This document shows positions 49,554 to 59,330 of a DNA stretch of 64,000 nt, one piece after another; positions within the stretch are counted from its first letter, which is position 1, and each line of letters starts with the position of its first letter. Location of the stretch: NCBI GenBank assembly GCA_031769625.1, contig JAUIMM010000741.1:372001-436000 (forward strand), read 5' to 3'. The position numbers and the translations under genes were made by a program. Origin of the DNA: Taudactylus pleione. Lineage: Eukaryota; Chordata; Amphibia; Anura; Myobatrachidae. Below the pieces are notes generated by a model. That model saw nothing but the letters and a program-made list of their open reading frames with translations, was not told the DNA's origin and did not search any database.

Positions 49554-50418
49554 GTGGCATGCGGTGGCATAGTGGTTAGCATTACACCTAACAGCACTGA
49601 GGTCAAGAGCTCAGCTATCTGCCCTATTGGTGTGGAGTTTGTATGTTCTCCCAGTGTTTGCGTGTGTTTCCTCTGGGTGCTCTGGTTTCCTGCCACGCTT
49701 AAAAACATACTGGTAGGTTACTGGGCTAATGACAAAACTAACACTAGTATGTATGTGCTTGTATGTTAGGGGTATTAGACTGTAAGCTCCAATGGCCAGG
49801 GAGTGATATGAATATATGTTCTCTGGGCCTGATTCAGAGCCGGACGCTCTTTCAGAGCGCTCGCTCTGAATCAGTGCCCTCCCTCTCTTTTTTTAGAGCG
49901 GCCTCCTGGACGCTCGCAAAGCTGTGGGTGACCACCCACAGCTATAGCGAGCGGGCAAAAAGATGGTCGCGATGGTCAAGACCATCACGACCATCGGGCT
50001 TGCGATAATACACTTGTGATATGGTCTCGTCTGCCGCAAGCCCTGGAGTGCTTTTGGCTCTATCAGAGCCAAAAGCACTCCCACTGATATCATTTGTGAT
50101 GTCAGTGGGGCCGGCCCGAGACGGCAGGCGTTCCCATGGGAACGCCTCCGTCTGGCCAGCCACGCCCTCCAAAGGGGGTGTGCTGTCACTCACCATCGAC
50201 AGCACGCCCCCTTTGTAGCGAGACCCATAGCGACGGCTTGCCCGTCGCTATCCGGGTCTCGCGCATGCGCACGACGGAGCTGCCTCCGTCGTGCACATGC
50301 GCACTGGCCCAACATTGACCCGCTTGCGAGCGCTCGCGAGTGGGTCTGAATCAGGCCCTCTGTACGCTGTGTATATTGGTGGCACCATATAAACAAAATT
50401 GAGGATGATAAAACTTTA
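49554..50418 (+). mobile_element. tRNA-derived SINE (V-SINE-like) split by a MITE
   Basis: The 5' part carries RNA polymerase III boxes: A box TGGCATAGTGG (49565-49575) and a degenerate B box GGTCAAGAGCTC (49601-49612). It is followed by the central segment TGTGGAGTTTGTATGTTCTC .. GTTTCCTCTGGGTGCTCTGG, characteristic of vertebrate V-SINE-type elements. The 3' part TTAGACTGTAAGCTCCAATG resembles the L2/CR1 LINE tail. The tail resumes after the MITE at 50359 with CTGTACGCTG..GGCACCATATAAACAAA, so a single SINE was interrupted. Confidence 0.75.
49825..50358. mobile_element. Complete MITE, GGGCCTGATTCAGA family (copy 4, 534 bp)
   Basis: Termini GGGCCTGATTCAGAGCC and GGGTCTGAATCAGGCCC with the 3-bp target duplication TCT (49822-49824 and 50359-50361). 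The interior is CpG-rich with long self-complementary stretches (GTGCTTTTGGCTC / GAGCCAAAAGCAC near 50048-50080; GACGGAGCTGCCTCCGTC near 50272). It is inserted in the tail of a SINE whose two halves join cleanly once the MITE and one TCT are removed. Confidence 0.88.
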
Positions 50419-50634
50419 GTGATTGTAATAGGTTCAGCACCGTCCCCGAAGGTCTCCATGGTGTGAATAGCTGGGGAGTGGGGAGAGAAGTTGGAACGCA
50501 GCAGACATTCTCCAAAGTGTTGTTCTGAGAAGTTGAATGAAATGATGAATTGTGGAAATCACCTAAAAACATGTCACTGTGGTTCCTCATCACGTTCTGG
50601 GATCCGGGTAATTATGGATATGGTTACTACATTA
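50419..50634. other. Unassigned sequence
   Basis: About 215 bp between the SINE tail and the next TIR element. Overlapping short frames occur on both strands and no recognisable domain is seen. Confidence 0.4.
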
Positions 50635-52103
50635 AGAGGGATATTCAATATGGGAGCGAAAAGTCTGTGCTGGACTTTTCGCTCCACATCGGAGATTTTT
50701 CAGGGATAAAGTATCGGGCGCGCGCCCGCTTTATCCCCGTATTCAATATAAAATCTACGAAAATGGGACCTGGCGAAGTGGGATTTGCGATAAACTACGA
50801 AATTTTCCTGGAAAAAATTTAAGGACCCCCCTAAAGTTGTAAAAACATGGGGGATCACTATGGGTACCCCCGTTTTAGCCTGCAAATGAAAGTCGGGGAT
50901 TTAAATAGCCGCAGCAGGTGTTTTTTTCCCGACATTGAAGAAGTGATGCAGAAGAGCACTTAGGTTATTTTTTTCGTTTTTTTAAGTGGTCCCATCAAAT
51001 TTGGGGTACATGAAAATGGGTACTAGCATATTTTTATGTCCCTAAAATAAGTTTTTAAAAATTCTGCAACTATGCACCTGCCGCTAATAGCCTATTCTAG
51101 AATGCACCTGCCGCTAATAGCCTATTCTAGAATGCACCTGCCGCTAATAGCCTATTCTAGAATGCACCTGCCGCTAATAGCCTATTCTAGAATGCACCTG
51201 CCGCTAATAACCTATTCTAGAATGCACCTGCCGCTAATAACCTATTCTAGAATGCACCTGCCGCTAATAACCTATTCTAGAATGCACCTGCCGCTAATAA
51301 CCTATTCTAGAATGCACCTGCCGCTAATAGCCTATTCTAGAATGCACCTGCCGCTAATAACCTATTCTAGAATACACCTGCCGCTAATAACCTATTCTAG
51401 AAAACACCTGCCGCTAATAGCCTATTCTAGAATACACCTGCCGCTAATAACCTATTCTAGAATACACCTGCCGCTAATAATCTATTCTAGAATACACCTG
51501 CCGCTAATAGCCTATTCTAGAAACCACCTGCCGCTAATAACCTATTCTAGAATACACCTGCCGCTAATAGCCTATTCTAGGAAACACCTGCCGCTAATAA
51601 TCTATTCTAGAAAACACCTGCCGCTAATAATCTATTCTAGAATACACCTGCCGCTAATAGCCTATTCTAGAAAACACCTGCCGCTAATAATCTATTCTAG
51701 AATACTCCTGCCTCATACTTGCAGAATAGCCCTGAACCTATTTCCCTATTTTTAAACACTTTTTTTCCCATTTTTTTTTTTCACCCCAATTTTTAAATAA
51801 ATTTTTTGGGGTGTCCCTATTTTTTTTTTTTTTCCCTCTGTTTGACACTTCTTTTTAAAATGTCATTCCCAGGGTGCAGGCTATTTTTTTTAAGCCTGCA
51901 CCCCTAAACCCCAATTCTGCACTTTTTTTCGCCACCTATTCAGTGGTGAAAAGTTATCCCCGTTTTTTTTTTTCAAAGACTTTTCGAACCTGCGAAAAGT
52001 CTTTGAAATTGAATACGGTGTACAACCAAAACCTGCGATAATGACATCATAGGTGCGATATCAACGCAAAAACTGAGTTTTCGTTCCATAGTGAATTCCC
52101 CTA
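50635..52103. mobile_element. 1.47-kb TIR element with subterminal hairpins and a 30-bp array
   Basis: Imperfect inverted ends: left AGAGGGATATTCAATATGGG, right (reverse complement) TAGGGGAATTCACTATGG, both continuing into RCGAAAASTC. Both sides are flanked by TTA (50632-50634 and 52104-52106), a possible 3-bp duplication. Each end has a perfect subterminal hairpin: 50653-50665 with 50673-50685 (13-bp arms) and 51971-51986 with 51993-52008 (16-bp arms), sharing the word CGAAAAGTC. No transposase frame; the only long ORF is the internal minisatellite. Confidence 0.65.
51071..51710 (+). repeat. 30-bp minisatellite inside the TIR element
   Basis: About 21 copies of a 30-bp unit, ATGCACCTGCCGCTAATAGC then CTATTCTAGA. 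Left-hand units are ATGCACC and right-hand units ATACACC or AAACACC, so variants are spatially graded. The 227-codon frame at 51072-51755 is a 10-residue repeat created by the 30-bp period and is not credible as a gene. Confidence 0.95.
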
Positions 52104-52697
52104 TTAGAGTAAAGCTGTAGTAGTCTGGTATTTAAGTTGCCTCTACTGCGCATCCCCAGGAAGAGTCGCCCATAGAGACACACAGGCACCTACCGATGTT
52201 CTGAACTGTGGTCACCTATTTCACAAGTAATCGAGTCAGGTGATCTACACCGTACATACCAGCTGATGTTATACCTGTATCCGCAGCCTCTCCGTAATGG
52301 TCATGCTTTACTATGGTCATGTTCATAGCCCTATTTGGAACGCAAAATGTTTGGTGCAGGAATTGTTTACCATGACCAACATTTTATGAAGAATACGGTT
52401 CACCTAACAGAAGCCACCTGTAAGATATCAGCGGGATCGGTATGATTTACAGCCGGCTGCATGTCAATGCCTGTCATTAGACCCTTGTCGGGATTTGACG
52501 TTCGGGATTTAGACCGTCGGCATCCCGACTGCATACCGATATCAACACGTCTCTTTATAGTTTGTACCATAAGACTCAATAAATGGGACCTCTCTCACCT
52601 TGTGGGATGCTGGTCTCGGAGTTTTATAACTTCTTTTTTTTTTTTCAATGGGCACCGAATGCAGAAAACTGCCATTCACAGGACAAACGAAGTAATT
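52104..52697. other. Unassigned sequence with a short TIR-like pair
   Basis: Mostly unrecognised. Near 52434-52545, ATCGGTATGATTTACAGCCG and CGGCATCCCGACTGCATACC..GAT are weakly inverted and resemble a small palindromic MITE of about 105 bp. No target duplication established. Confidence 0.35.
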
Positions 52698-52725
52698 AGT
52701 TGACGTCTGCTTAATTTTTTTTTTT

Positions 52726-52789
<64 letters not shown>

Positions 52790-52816
52790 GACACAAAAAT
52801 TAAGCAGACGTCAACT
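52698..52816. repeat. Perfect 22-bp inverted repeat around a (TG)n(TA)n(CA)n core
   Basis: Arms 52698-52719 (AGTTGACGTCTGCTTAAT plus T-run) and 52795-52816 are exact reverse complements. The core is itself near self-complementary: poly-T, (GT)n, about 20 TA steps, then (AC)n. The full 119 bp could extrude as a cruciform. A second TA-rich tract follows at about 52829-52885. Confidence 0.9.
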
Positions 52817-52828
52817 GATGTTGAGATA

Positions 52829-52844
52829 TTTATATATATACATA

Positions 52845-52883
<39 letters not shown>

Positions 52884-52900
52884 TATACTGTATATATAAA
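52829..52900. repeat. (TA)n microsatellite
   Basis: Imperfect TA dinucleotide tract with ATATCTATAT and GAGAGATATACTG interruptions, just right of the palindrome. Confidence 0.9.
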
Positions 52901-53449
52901 ATTTGTTTAAGTGTTTTTCACATGTTGGTTTTAGCAGATTTTGTTTTGTGTTTAGAATACCTTCTTTTATTTATAATAAATTTGTCATACACTACAATTT
53001 TAAACTGTAAGTGTATGCCCCACAATTGTATCATATGCTCACCATGACACTATGTAGACAAAAGTGATTAGACACCCTCGCACAAGCGAAATGCATACCA
53101 ATGCACACAAGTCCCAAATGACTACTAATGTGGCAGTTTGGACAAGATTACTTGGTAGGGAGGCCCATGTACTTGTAGTTCTACGCTATCAACGAATGTT
53201 TTTGCGAGGAAATGAGATGTGTGCTAAAAATGTATTTGCAGCATCTCATCTTCTGCAACAAAGTAATGAACTTTTCTGTGACAGTTAATGAACTTTTTAG
53301 CCCTTTTTCCCCAATTTATTTGCTGATGTAAATGTTCCCATGTGTGTGTTCACTCACATGACTTGAACTTTTGCATTAGCCAGTATTTTGTAATGTGTAA
53401 TACTCTTTAGCATTTATGTTTAGCACTTGTCGATATGCCTGTTTTATCC
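52901..53449. other. AT-rich unassigned sequence
   Basis: No gene recognised. At 53053, GTAGACAAAAGTGATTAGAC resembles the ACAAAAGT..GGACAC style of Tc1/mariner-like ends, but no partner end was found. A 74-codon frame at 53064-53288 shows no known motif. Confidence 0.35.
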
Positions 53450-54045
53450 ATTCATTATTCTGACCTAGCCGTACAGGAAGTAACCAGTAGAGAAGTGTAA
53501 CATCTCACAGAAAATTTACCATGGGTTAAATTCCACCTCTGCAGGGGACACTCAGGACTTAAACCAATTACCCTGTCATTGTTCCTTCTATTTGCCTCTG
53601 TTTGTTCCTCTCTGGACTTTGGCAGACTGCACGGAGCCAAGCCAGCATGTGTTCGTCAGGGAAGTAATATCTGGGGGAGGTTGGAGGAAGGGACAGGATA
53701 AGGGACCTTTGGAAATTCTGTGTGGACTTATACGTTATCACTGCTTTGTGGGACATGTGATAGGTCTTCTGTGTGGACTAATCCGCTATTACCACTGTGT
53801 GGATTTGGTAATAGTTTCTCCTGTGGGGACTGGGTGGCTCTAGCTATTTTGTGGACTCGTTCTGGAACTTTATAATGTACGGGGACTGCCTCTGTCTGGA
53901 CTGCTACCTGCATATTGCCTGTTCCCTGTATTTACCCCTTGCCATTGCATATTACCTATTTCTGTGTGCCGTGAAAAATAAACCACCACTTTGATTTCAT
54001 CTGCTTGGTGTCTGGGTGATTGAGAGAACCCCGTATCCTCATAGT
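53450..54045 (+). other. Unassigned; LTR-like right part possible
   Basis: GTGTGGACTTATAC and GTGTGGACTAATCC (53720, 53771) are an imperfect internal duplication. AATAAA at about 53977-53982 is followed by GGTGTCTGGGTGATTGAGAG, reminiscent of an LTR polyadenylation region. No paired LTR, primer-binding site or coding domain is visible, so a solo LTR is only a guess. Confidence 0.25.
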
Positions 54046-54114
54046 TTTCATCAGAACGATGACGCCTGTCATGTTTCCGGTATACAGAATTTGGATGGAC
54101 TGGCCAGCTCAGAG

Positions 54115-54300
54115 TCCAGAGGGTAAATTTACTAAGATTCGAGATGGTCCCAATTTTCAAAGTGATTTATCTCGCTGGTACTCCCCAAAATTCAGGTGGT
54201 TTAATCCTTTTTTTTTACCAAATTTACCAACAGGAGATTTGAGGCTAAACGAGTTTGCCGATGATGAAGCAGAACGAGATATCTCTCCCGAGTAACTCGT
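54115..54300 (+). mobile_element. Possible left end of a palindromic DNA element
   Basis: GAGGGTAAATTTACTAAGAT at 54118 resembles MITE ends of the TAAATTTACTAA type, with a partly complementary AAATTTACCA at 54220. The right boundary is not identified. Confidence 0.3.
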
Positions 54301-54366
54301 TCTGCAGGAAATTACTCACCCGAGATTGCAGTGTTTTCTCTCTGCAAATCTCTCCCGAGCTAGCAG

Positions 54367-54474
54367 CCTGCACAGATCAGTGAGATATGTGCTTGCTGCT
54401 TGTGTGTTAACACGTGTAAGCCTGCACAGATCAGTGAGATATGTGCTTGCTGCTTGTGTGTTAACACGTGTAAA
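54367..54474 (+). repeat. 54-bp tandem duplication
   Basis: Two adjacent, essentially identical 54-bp copies beginning CCTGCACAGATCAGTGAGAT at 54367 and 54421, each ending in GTTAACACGTGTAA. A C-run and A-run follow near 54490-54515. Confidence 0.95.
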
Positions 54475-54548
54475 AAATAGATAAATGTTCCCCCCCCCCC
54501 CCCAAAAAAAAAAAACACACTAACCAGCCCCGGATATGCCAGCTAGTC

Positions 54549-54688
54549 CTGGTTCTTAATTTACAGGGAAAAATATGTGTAGGATTCCACTGTAAATTAC
54601 GAACCAGCAACAGGCAGCAGGGACAGAGCTGGTTTTAAATATACAGAAAAAAATAATGTGAGGTTCTCCCGTATATTTAAAACTAGCT
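54549..54688. repeat. Two successive homologous hairpins
   Basis: Hairpin 1: arms 54549-54566 (CTGGTTCTTAATTTACAG) and 54590-54607, one mismatch. Hairpin 2: arms 54627-54644 (AGCTGGTTTTAAATATAC) and 54671-54688, one mismatch. The loops are similar (GAAAAATATGTGTAGGATTC versus AAAAATAATGTGAGGTTCTC), so the second looks like a diverged duplicate of the first. Confidence 0.85.
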
Positions 54689-54955
54689 GTGGACCCTTTC
54701 TAGTGGGGGACTGATGCCACAGCCAGGGGTGCCCTTTCACCGGGCCCCCCCAGCCGCAGCATCAGCCCTGTTAGTCAGCCCAGGGATCCCTGGGGAGTTG
54801 GGGACCCCCCCAATAAAGGGTTCAGCCTCTCCAGGGCACCCCTGGCCTAGGCTGATAGCCCGGGGCTATCCCTGCCACCCCTGGGTGGTGGGTGGCAGGT
54901 TGATAGTGTTAGGTGTAGTGTAAAAATTTGAATTTTCATCATTGTCTTTACAGTG

Positions 54956-55054
54956 GAACTACAGGTCCCAGCAAGCCTCCCCCGCATGCTGGTACTTGGA
55001 GAACCACAAGTACCAGCATGCGGGGCATTAAGGGCCCACTGGTACCTGTAGTTC
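54956..55054. repeat. Nested palindrome (outer 16-bp, inner 19-bp arms)
   Basis: Inner arms 54980-54998 (CCCCGCATGCTGGTACTTG) and 55007-55025 are perfect reverse complements with an 8-nt loop. Outer arms 54956-54971 (GAACTACAGGTCCCAG) and 55039-55054 match with one mismatch. This is typical of a foldback MITE interior. Confidence 0.9.
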
Positions 55055-55059
55055 ACCTG

Positions 55060-55247
55060 TTTCCGGGAACGCTGCCAGGGAACGCCCCCGCTCTGCCTCC
55101 CAAACACCGCAGCCTGTCAATCAGGCTGAGGCTGGGAAACACTGCGAGCGGGCGGGCTCGCAGTCGAAGGGCTGCACATGTGCAGTCATCCAAACATCGA
55201 AGATGTGCGCTAACCAACGGGTTAGCGTACATCTCTGAATCAGGCCC
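55060..55247. mobile_element. Right end of a GGGCCTGATTCAGA-family MITE (copy 5, partial)
   Basis: Ends with TCTCTGAATCAGGCCC at 55247, the family's right terminus, preceded by a GCGCTAACC/GGTTAGCG hairpin and a CTGCGAGCGGGCGGGCTCGCAG palindromic stretch. No matching left terminus was found to the left, so it is truncated or part of a chimaeric foldback block. Confidence 0.6.
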
Positions 55248-55328
55248 TTTGGGCGGAATGTGTACCTCCCTTTTCTGTATCCATATTTACTGTTGAAACT
55301 TAATAAATATCAACTCTAAAAAGATTAA

Positions 55329-55955
55329 CCATAGACCCCGGTGCCTATACCACGATGGATAAACCATAGACCCCGGTGCCTACACCATGATGGATAAACC
55401 ATAGACCCCGGTGCCTACACCATGATGGATAAACCATAGACCCCGGTGCCTATACCACGATGGATAAACCATAGACCCCGGTGCCTACACCACGATGGAT
55501 AAACCATAGACCACGGTGCCTACACCACGATGGATAAACCATAGACCACGGTGCCTACACCACGATGGATAAACCATAGACCCCGGTGCCTACACCACGA
55601 TGGATAAACCATAGACCACGGTGCCTACACCACGATGGATAAACCATAGACCACGGTGCCTATACCACGATGGATAAACCATAGACCACGGTGCCTATAC
55701 CACGATGGATAAACCATAGACCCCGGTGCCTATACCACGATGGATAAACCATAGACCACGGTGCCTACACCACGATGGATAAACCATAGACCCCGGTGCC
55801 TACACCACGATGGATAAACCATAGACCCCGGTGCCTATACCACGATGGATAAACCATAGACCCCGGTGCCTATACCACGATGGATAAACCATAGACCCCG
55901 ATGCCTATACCACGATGGAAAAACCATAGACCCCGGTGACTATACCACGATGGAT
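55329..55955 (+). repeat. 35-bp minisatellite (second, unrelated)
   Basis: About 18 copies of CCATAGACCCCGGTGCCTAC then ACCACGATGGATAAA. Variation is limited to CCCCGG/CCACGG and TACACC/TATACC. Unrelated in sequence to the 35-bp satellite at 2.6-6.5 kb despite equal length. Confidence 0.96.
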
Positions 55956-56012
55956 ATAATGTCTATATCATGCCAATGATGTGATTTTTTTCTTTCCATG
56001 CATACAACAAAT

Positions 56013-56245
56013 CCTGGACTTGTTTCAGAGACGGACGCAATACCGATGCTTACATAGCCAAGCGATTATCGGTGATCTGCGCACGCATCTAAGTCGCACT
56101 GCGCATGCGTCATTTTCATTGTCGTTCGCTTTTTTGATTTATTCGTAAAGTGACCGTTTGTCGCTGGCGACTGGGCGGAGGGGTGGTGACGAAAACGCAG
56201 GCGTGTAGCAACCATTTTTGAGGAGCGTCTCAGTCTGTGATCCCA
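56013..56245. mobile_element. Decayed GGGCCTGATTCAGA-family fragment (copy 6)
   Basis: GGACTTGTTTCAGAGACGGACGC aligns with the left end of copy 4. Internally GTGACCGTTTGTCGCTGGCG and GGGGTGGTGACGAAAACGCA match the family core. The right end is not preserved. Confidence 0.5.
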
Positions 56246-56685
56246 AACATAACAAGGTGGAAGCTGCTCAAATCAATTTGGCAATACTCTTCAGGTACAA
56301 GAAAGGGGGAAGGGTCATATAAACAAAATTCAGTAAAAAAACAGAAATGGGGGTGTCCACCAGGACACTAAATTGTACCTGCAACAATACTTGAAAACTA
56401 TCTGGTAATAGAAATTCAGAGATATTTGTTACCTGCATTTGCAAATACATGGTAAGCCACAAGGCCAACTTCATGGCTTCCCTGATACTGGTGGTCCCTA
56501 CACTATAAGATCCAACTGCTGGTTCTTATAGTGCTAATTGGAGGTTCCAGGGGTGACTCCCAGATAAGCTGTCTCTCAATGTGGATGTATTTCTGTATGT
56601 GCCTTTACCATGAGGCCTCACAATAGACAATTACATGGCCCAGAGTGGGTACTGTTATCATGCAGTGTAGGCCTGGCCACAGGTC
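56246..56685. other. Unassigned sequence
   Basis: About 440 bp. A 68-codon minus-strand frame (56474-56268) is hydrophobic but shows no recognisable domain. No confident feature. Confidence 0.4.
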
Positions 56686-57322
56686 ACCGAGGGCCTCTGA
56701 TAGCCCATAAAGTTACTGAGGGCCTCTGATAGCCCATAAAGTTACTGAGGGCCTCTGATAGCGCATAAAGTTACTGAGGGCCTCTGATAGTATCTGAGGG
56801 CCTCTGATACCGCATAAAGTTACTGAGGGCCTCTGATAGCGCATAAAGTTACTGAGGGCCTCTGATAGCCCATCAAGTTACTGAGGGCCTCTGATAACGC
56901 ATAAAGTTACTGAGGGCCTCTGATAGCGCATAAATTACTGAGGGCCTCTGATAACCCATCAAGTTACTGAGGGCCTCTGATAACGCATAAAGTTACTGAG
57001 GGCCTCTGATAACCCATAAAGTTACTGAGGGCCTCTGATAGCGCATAAATTACTGAGGGCCTCTGATAACCCATCAAGTTACTGAGGGCCTCTGATAACG
57101 CATAAAGTTACTGAGGGCCTCTGATAGCCCATAAAGTTACTGAGGGCCTCTGATAACCCATAAAGTTACTGAGGGCCTCTGATAACCCAAAAAGTTACTG
57201 AGGGCCTCTAATAGCGCCTAAAGTTACTGAGGGCCTCTGATAGCGCATAAAGTTACTGAGGGCCTCTGGTAGCGCATAAAGTTACTGAGGGCCTCTGGTA
57301 GCGCATAAAGTTACGGAGGGCC
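56686..57322 (+). repeat. 29-bp minisatellite
   Basis: About 21 copies of CTGAGGGCCTCTGATAGCGC then ATAAAGTTA, with variants AGCCCAT, AACGCAT and AACCCAT and one short unit (GATAGTATCTGAGG). Flanked on the right by the GC-rich start of the LINE region. Confidence 0.96.
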
Positions 57323-58511
57323 TGTGATGCTGACAGTGACTGCGTTTAGAGACAGCATTAACACAGGACGCCATGTTCAGGCGGACAAATTGCACCTGCT
57401 GGGGGGAGGCCTTGGCCTAGCGGCAATCGGGAGCAGACGTGTCCGTTCGCGCTCCCGCGTCCAGGCCCCTATTGCACCAGCCCTAGGGACTTGTTCCACT
57501 ATCTGTCGGTTCCCTCGGGTGCCTAACAGGGCCCGGAACTACCGGGGTTCTGTCCACCTAGTCGCAGTGCTCCCGAGGACTTCCGGCCACCGCGACTCCT
57601 GCTATCAGTTCACGGCCTGGCCTCTGGGGACTGGACCTGGGCTCATTACTTGGTGGGGGCCTCATTTCTGCTGCTCCTCTTGCTGATGCCCTGCTGGGGA
57701 GAACTTTGGGGGCCTCTTCTTCTGGAGACCTGGGACTGGGTAAGCGCTGGCAGCCATCTTTGATCTTCTGCAACCTCCCATAGGGCAGTCCCATCTCCAC
57801 CCTTGAGCCTTCTCAAGTGTGATTCTGCCTACAAGTGTTTTCCAACTATATAGAACACCATCTGCCATTTTTTGGACACTTTTCTGAAAGTTATTAAATT
57901 ATCACCACCTTCTCTGGAACTTAAATTATTCTACAGATATAGCTGAGAAATACTTTTTACTCTTCTCCCTGTGCAGCAGTGATGATGTGACCCCTTCTAT
58001 ACAGGTGTGTTCAGCTTCAATATCTTTTTTCACGTGTTTAATCCACTGAAGATATTGTACTTTGCTGCTTCTGTCCTGTATTGGAGCTCCATCTTGTGTC
58101 TATTGCCTGTAACTGCATCACACACACATGTTCGGGGATGAGGGAGGGAGCCCGGCACTGAACAAACTCATTTTTGATTTCGTTAACGACACTGAGCACA
58201 CCCCTACAGGGGACACACAGGACGATTTCATTTGGGGAGCGAATCGTCCCATGTGTATGCACCTTAAGAGAAAGTGAATGGAAATTCCAGGGATGTGGTG
58301 ACCCTCATCTCAACGATGTATATGTGACCGCTGACATCTGCCATGGTTGCCCAATAATTGGGCTCTGGGGGTCGGTGCTCATTTGCAATCCCTCTATATG
58401 ACATCTTGATAACAATATACGCCTATGACGCCCTCATACCATGCTTATTGATTACATTCTGCACACAAAAAAGACAATCCTCGTCCCTGAAGCGAAACAT
58501 CCCAAACTGAT
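57323..58511 (+). mobile_element. Probable 5' leader of the L1/Tx1-type LINE
   Basis: GC-rich, CpG-containing sequence at 57323-57780 grading to AT-rich sequence leads into ORF1. L1-group elements usually have a GC-rich 5' UTR. The 120-codon frame at 57324-57686 shows no domain I recognise. A segment at about 58160-58300 has a GGACGATTT/GAATCGTCC inverted pair and may be a nested insertion. Assignment is by contiguity only. Confidence 0.4.
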
Positions 58512-59330
58512 TTGAGGCCTTTCTTCCTACCTACTCCTTCCAATAAAGGCTCCACCTTTGACACATATGATTCTTCTCTTGCTCCATCCAATCCCCCAAG
58601 CCCTTCTTCAATGGACGACTTGTCCTTAAAACTAGCTTCCAAACTAGGTAGTGAGGTTAAAGAAATCCTAACCTATATCAGAACTTTGGCAACTAAACAA
58701 GATCTTCAAAACACTATTAGACAAGAGATGGCATCTGTTAAACACGATCTCTCCCTACTCTCAGAACGCCTCACGACTGTATAAGACAGTCAAGAATCTA
58801 CAGCTACAACAGACATTATATCTCTCCAGTCTACTGTTTCGCAATCTCTGAAAGCCAGAATGGATAACCTTGACAACCGAGGGAGACGGAATAATATTCG
58901 CATCAGAGGCCTCCCTGAAGATGTCCAATCTACTAATCTAATTGATGCTTTGACGATATTCAACAAAATTTTTGGTAATGACCCAAATGATAAAATAATC
59001 TTTGATAGGGCTCTGCGCCCTCGTGGCCCCTGCTCCGATAGACCGAGTGATGTCATTTGTAGACTCCACTGAAGAGATAATGCGGAAAGTTAGGCAACTA
59101 GATGGTGTGGGCTAAATGGTGATACTATCTGATCTGTGTTGGCATACACTGCAACTGCGTAGAGCCTTACGACCACTAACAGAGGAGTCACACTAACGCC
59201 AACTGAAATATCGTTGGGGCTTCTCGTTCCACCTATAAGTGACTTTCTCTGGCAAAACATATTCCCTTCACTCCCCGACTGACCTCCGTTCCTTCTGCTC
59301 TACCTTTAGGACTCCCCTCGGTTGAAAGGC
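58512..59330 (+). pseudogene. L1/Tx1-type LINE ORF1 (RNA-binding protein), broken
   Basis: Frame from the ATG at 58512 gives a Ser/Pro-rich start, then a coiled-coil-like stretch (KLASKLGSEVKEILTYIRTL), a stop at 58782, and resumption in frame with MDNLDNRGRRNNIRIRGLPE at 58860. That last string is the hallmark of the L1-group ORF1 RRM region. Near 59060-59075 the frame shifts: the other frame reads STEEIMRKVRQLDGVG and then LCWHTLQLRRALRPLTEE, the conserved C-terminal domain. One nonsense change and at least one frameshift mean it is dead. Confidence 0.8.

Noticed and set aside
51072..51755. 227-codon frame of 10-residue repeats
   Set aside because: Product of the 30-bp minisatellite inside a TIR element.
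53450..54045. Endogenous retroviral LTR
   Set aside because: Only a polyadenylation signal and a vague resemblance; no pair, primer-binding site or coding sequence, so kept only as a low-confidence note.
57324..57686. 120-codon frame as a cellular gene
   Set aside because: No domain recognised, lies in GC-rich sequence leading into a LINE, and is overlapped by minus-strand frames.
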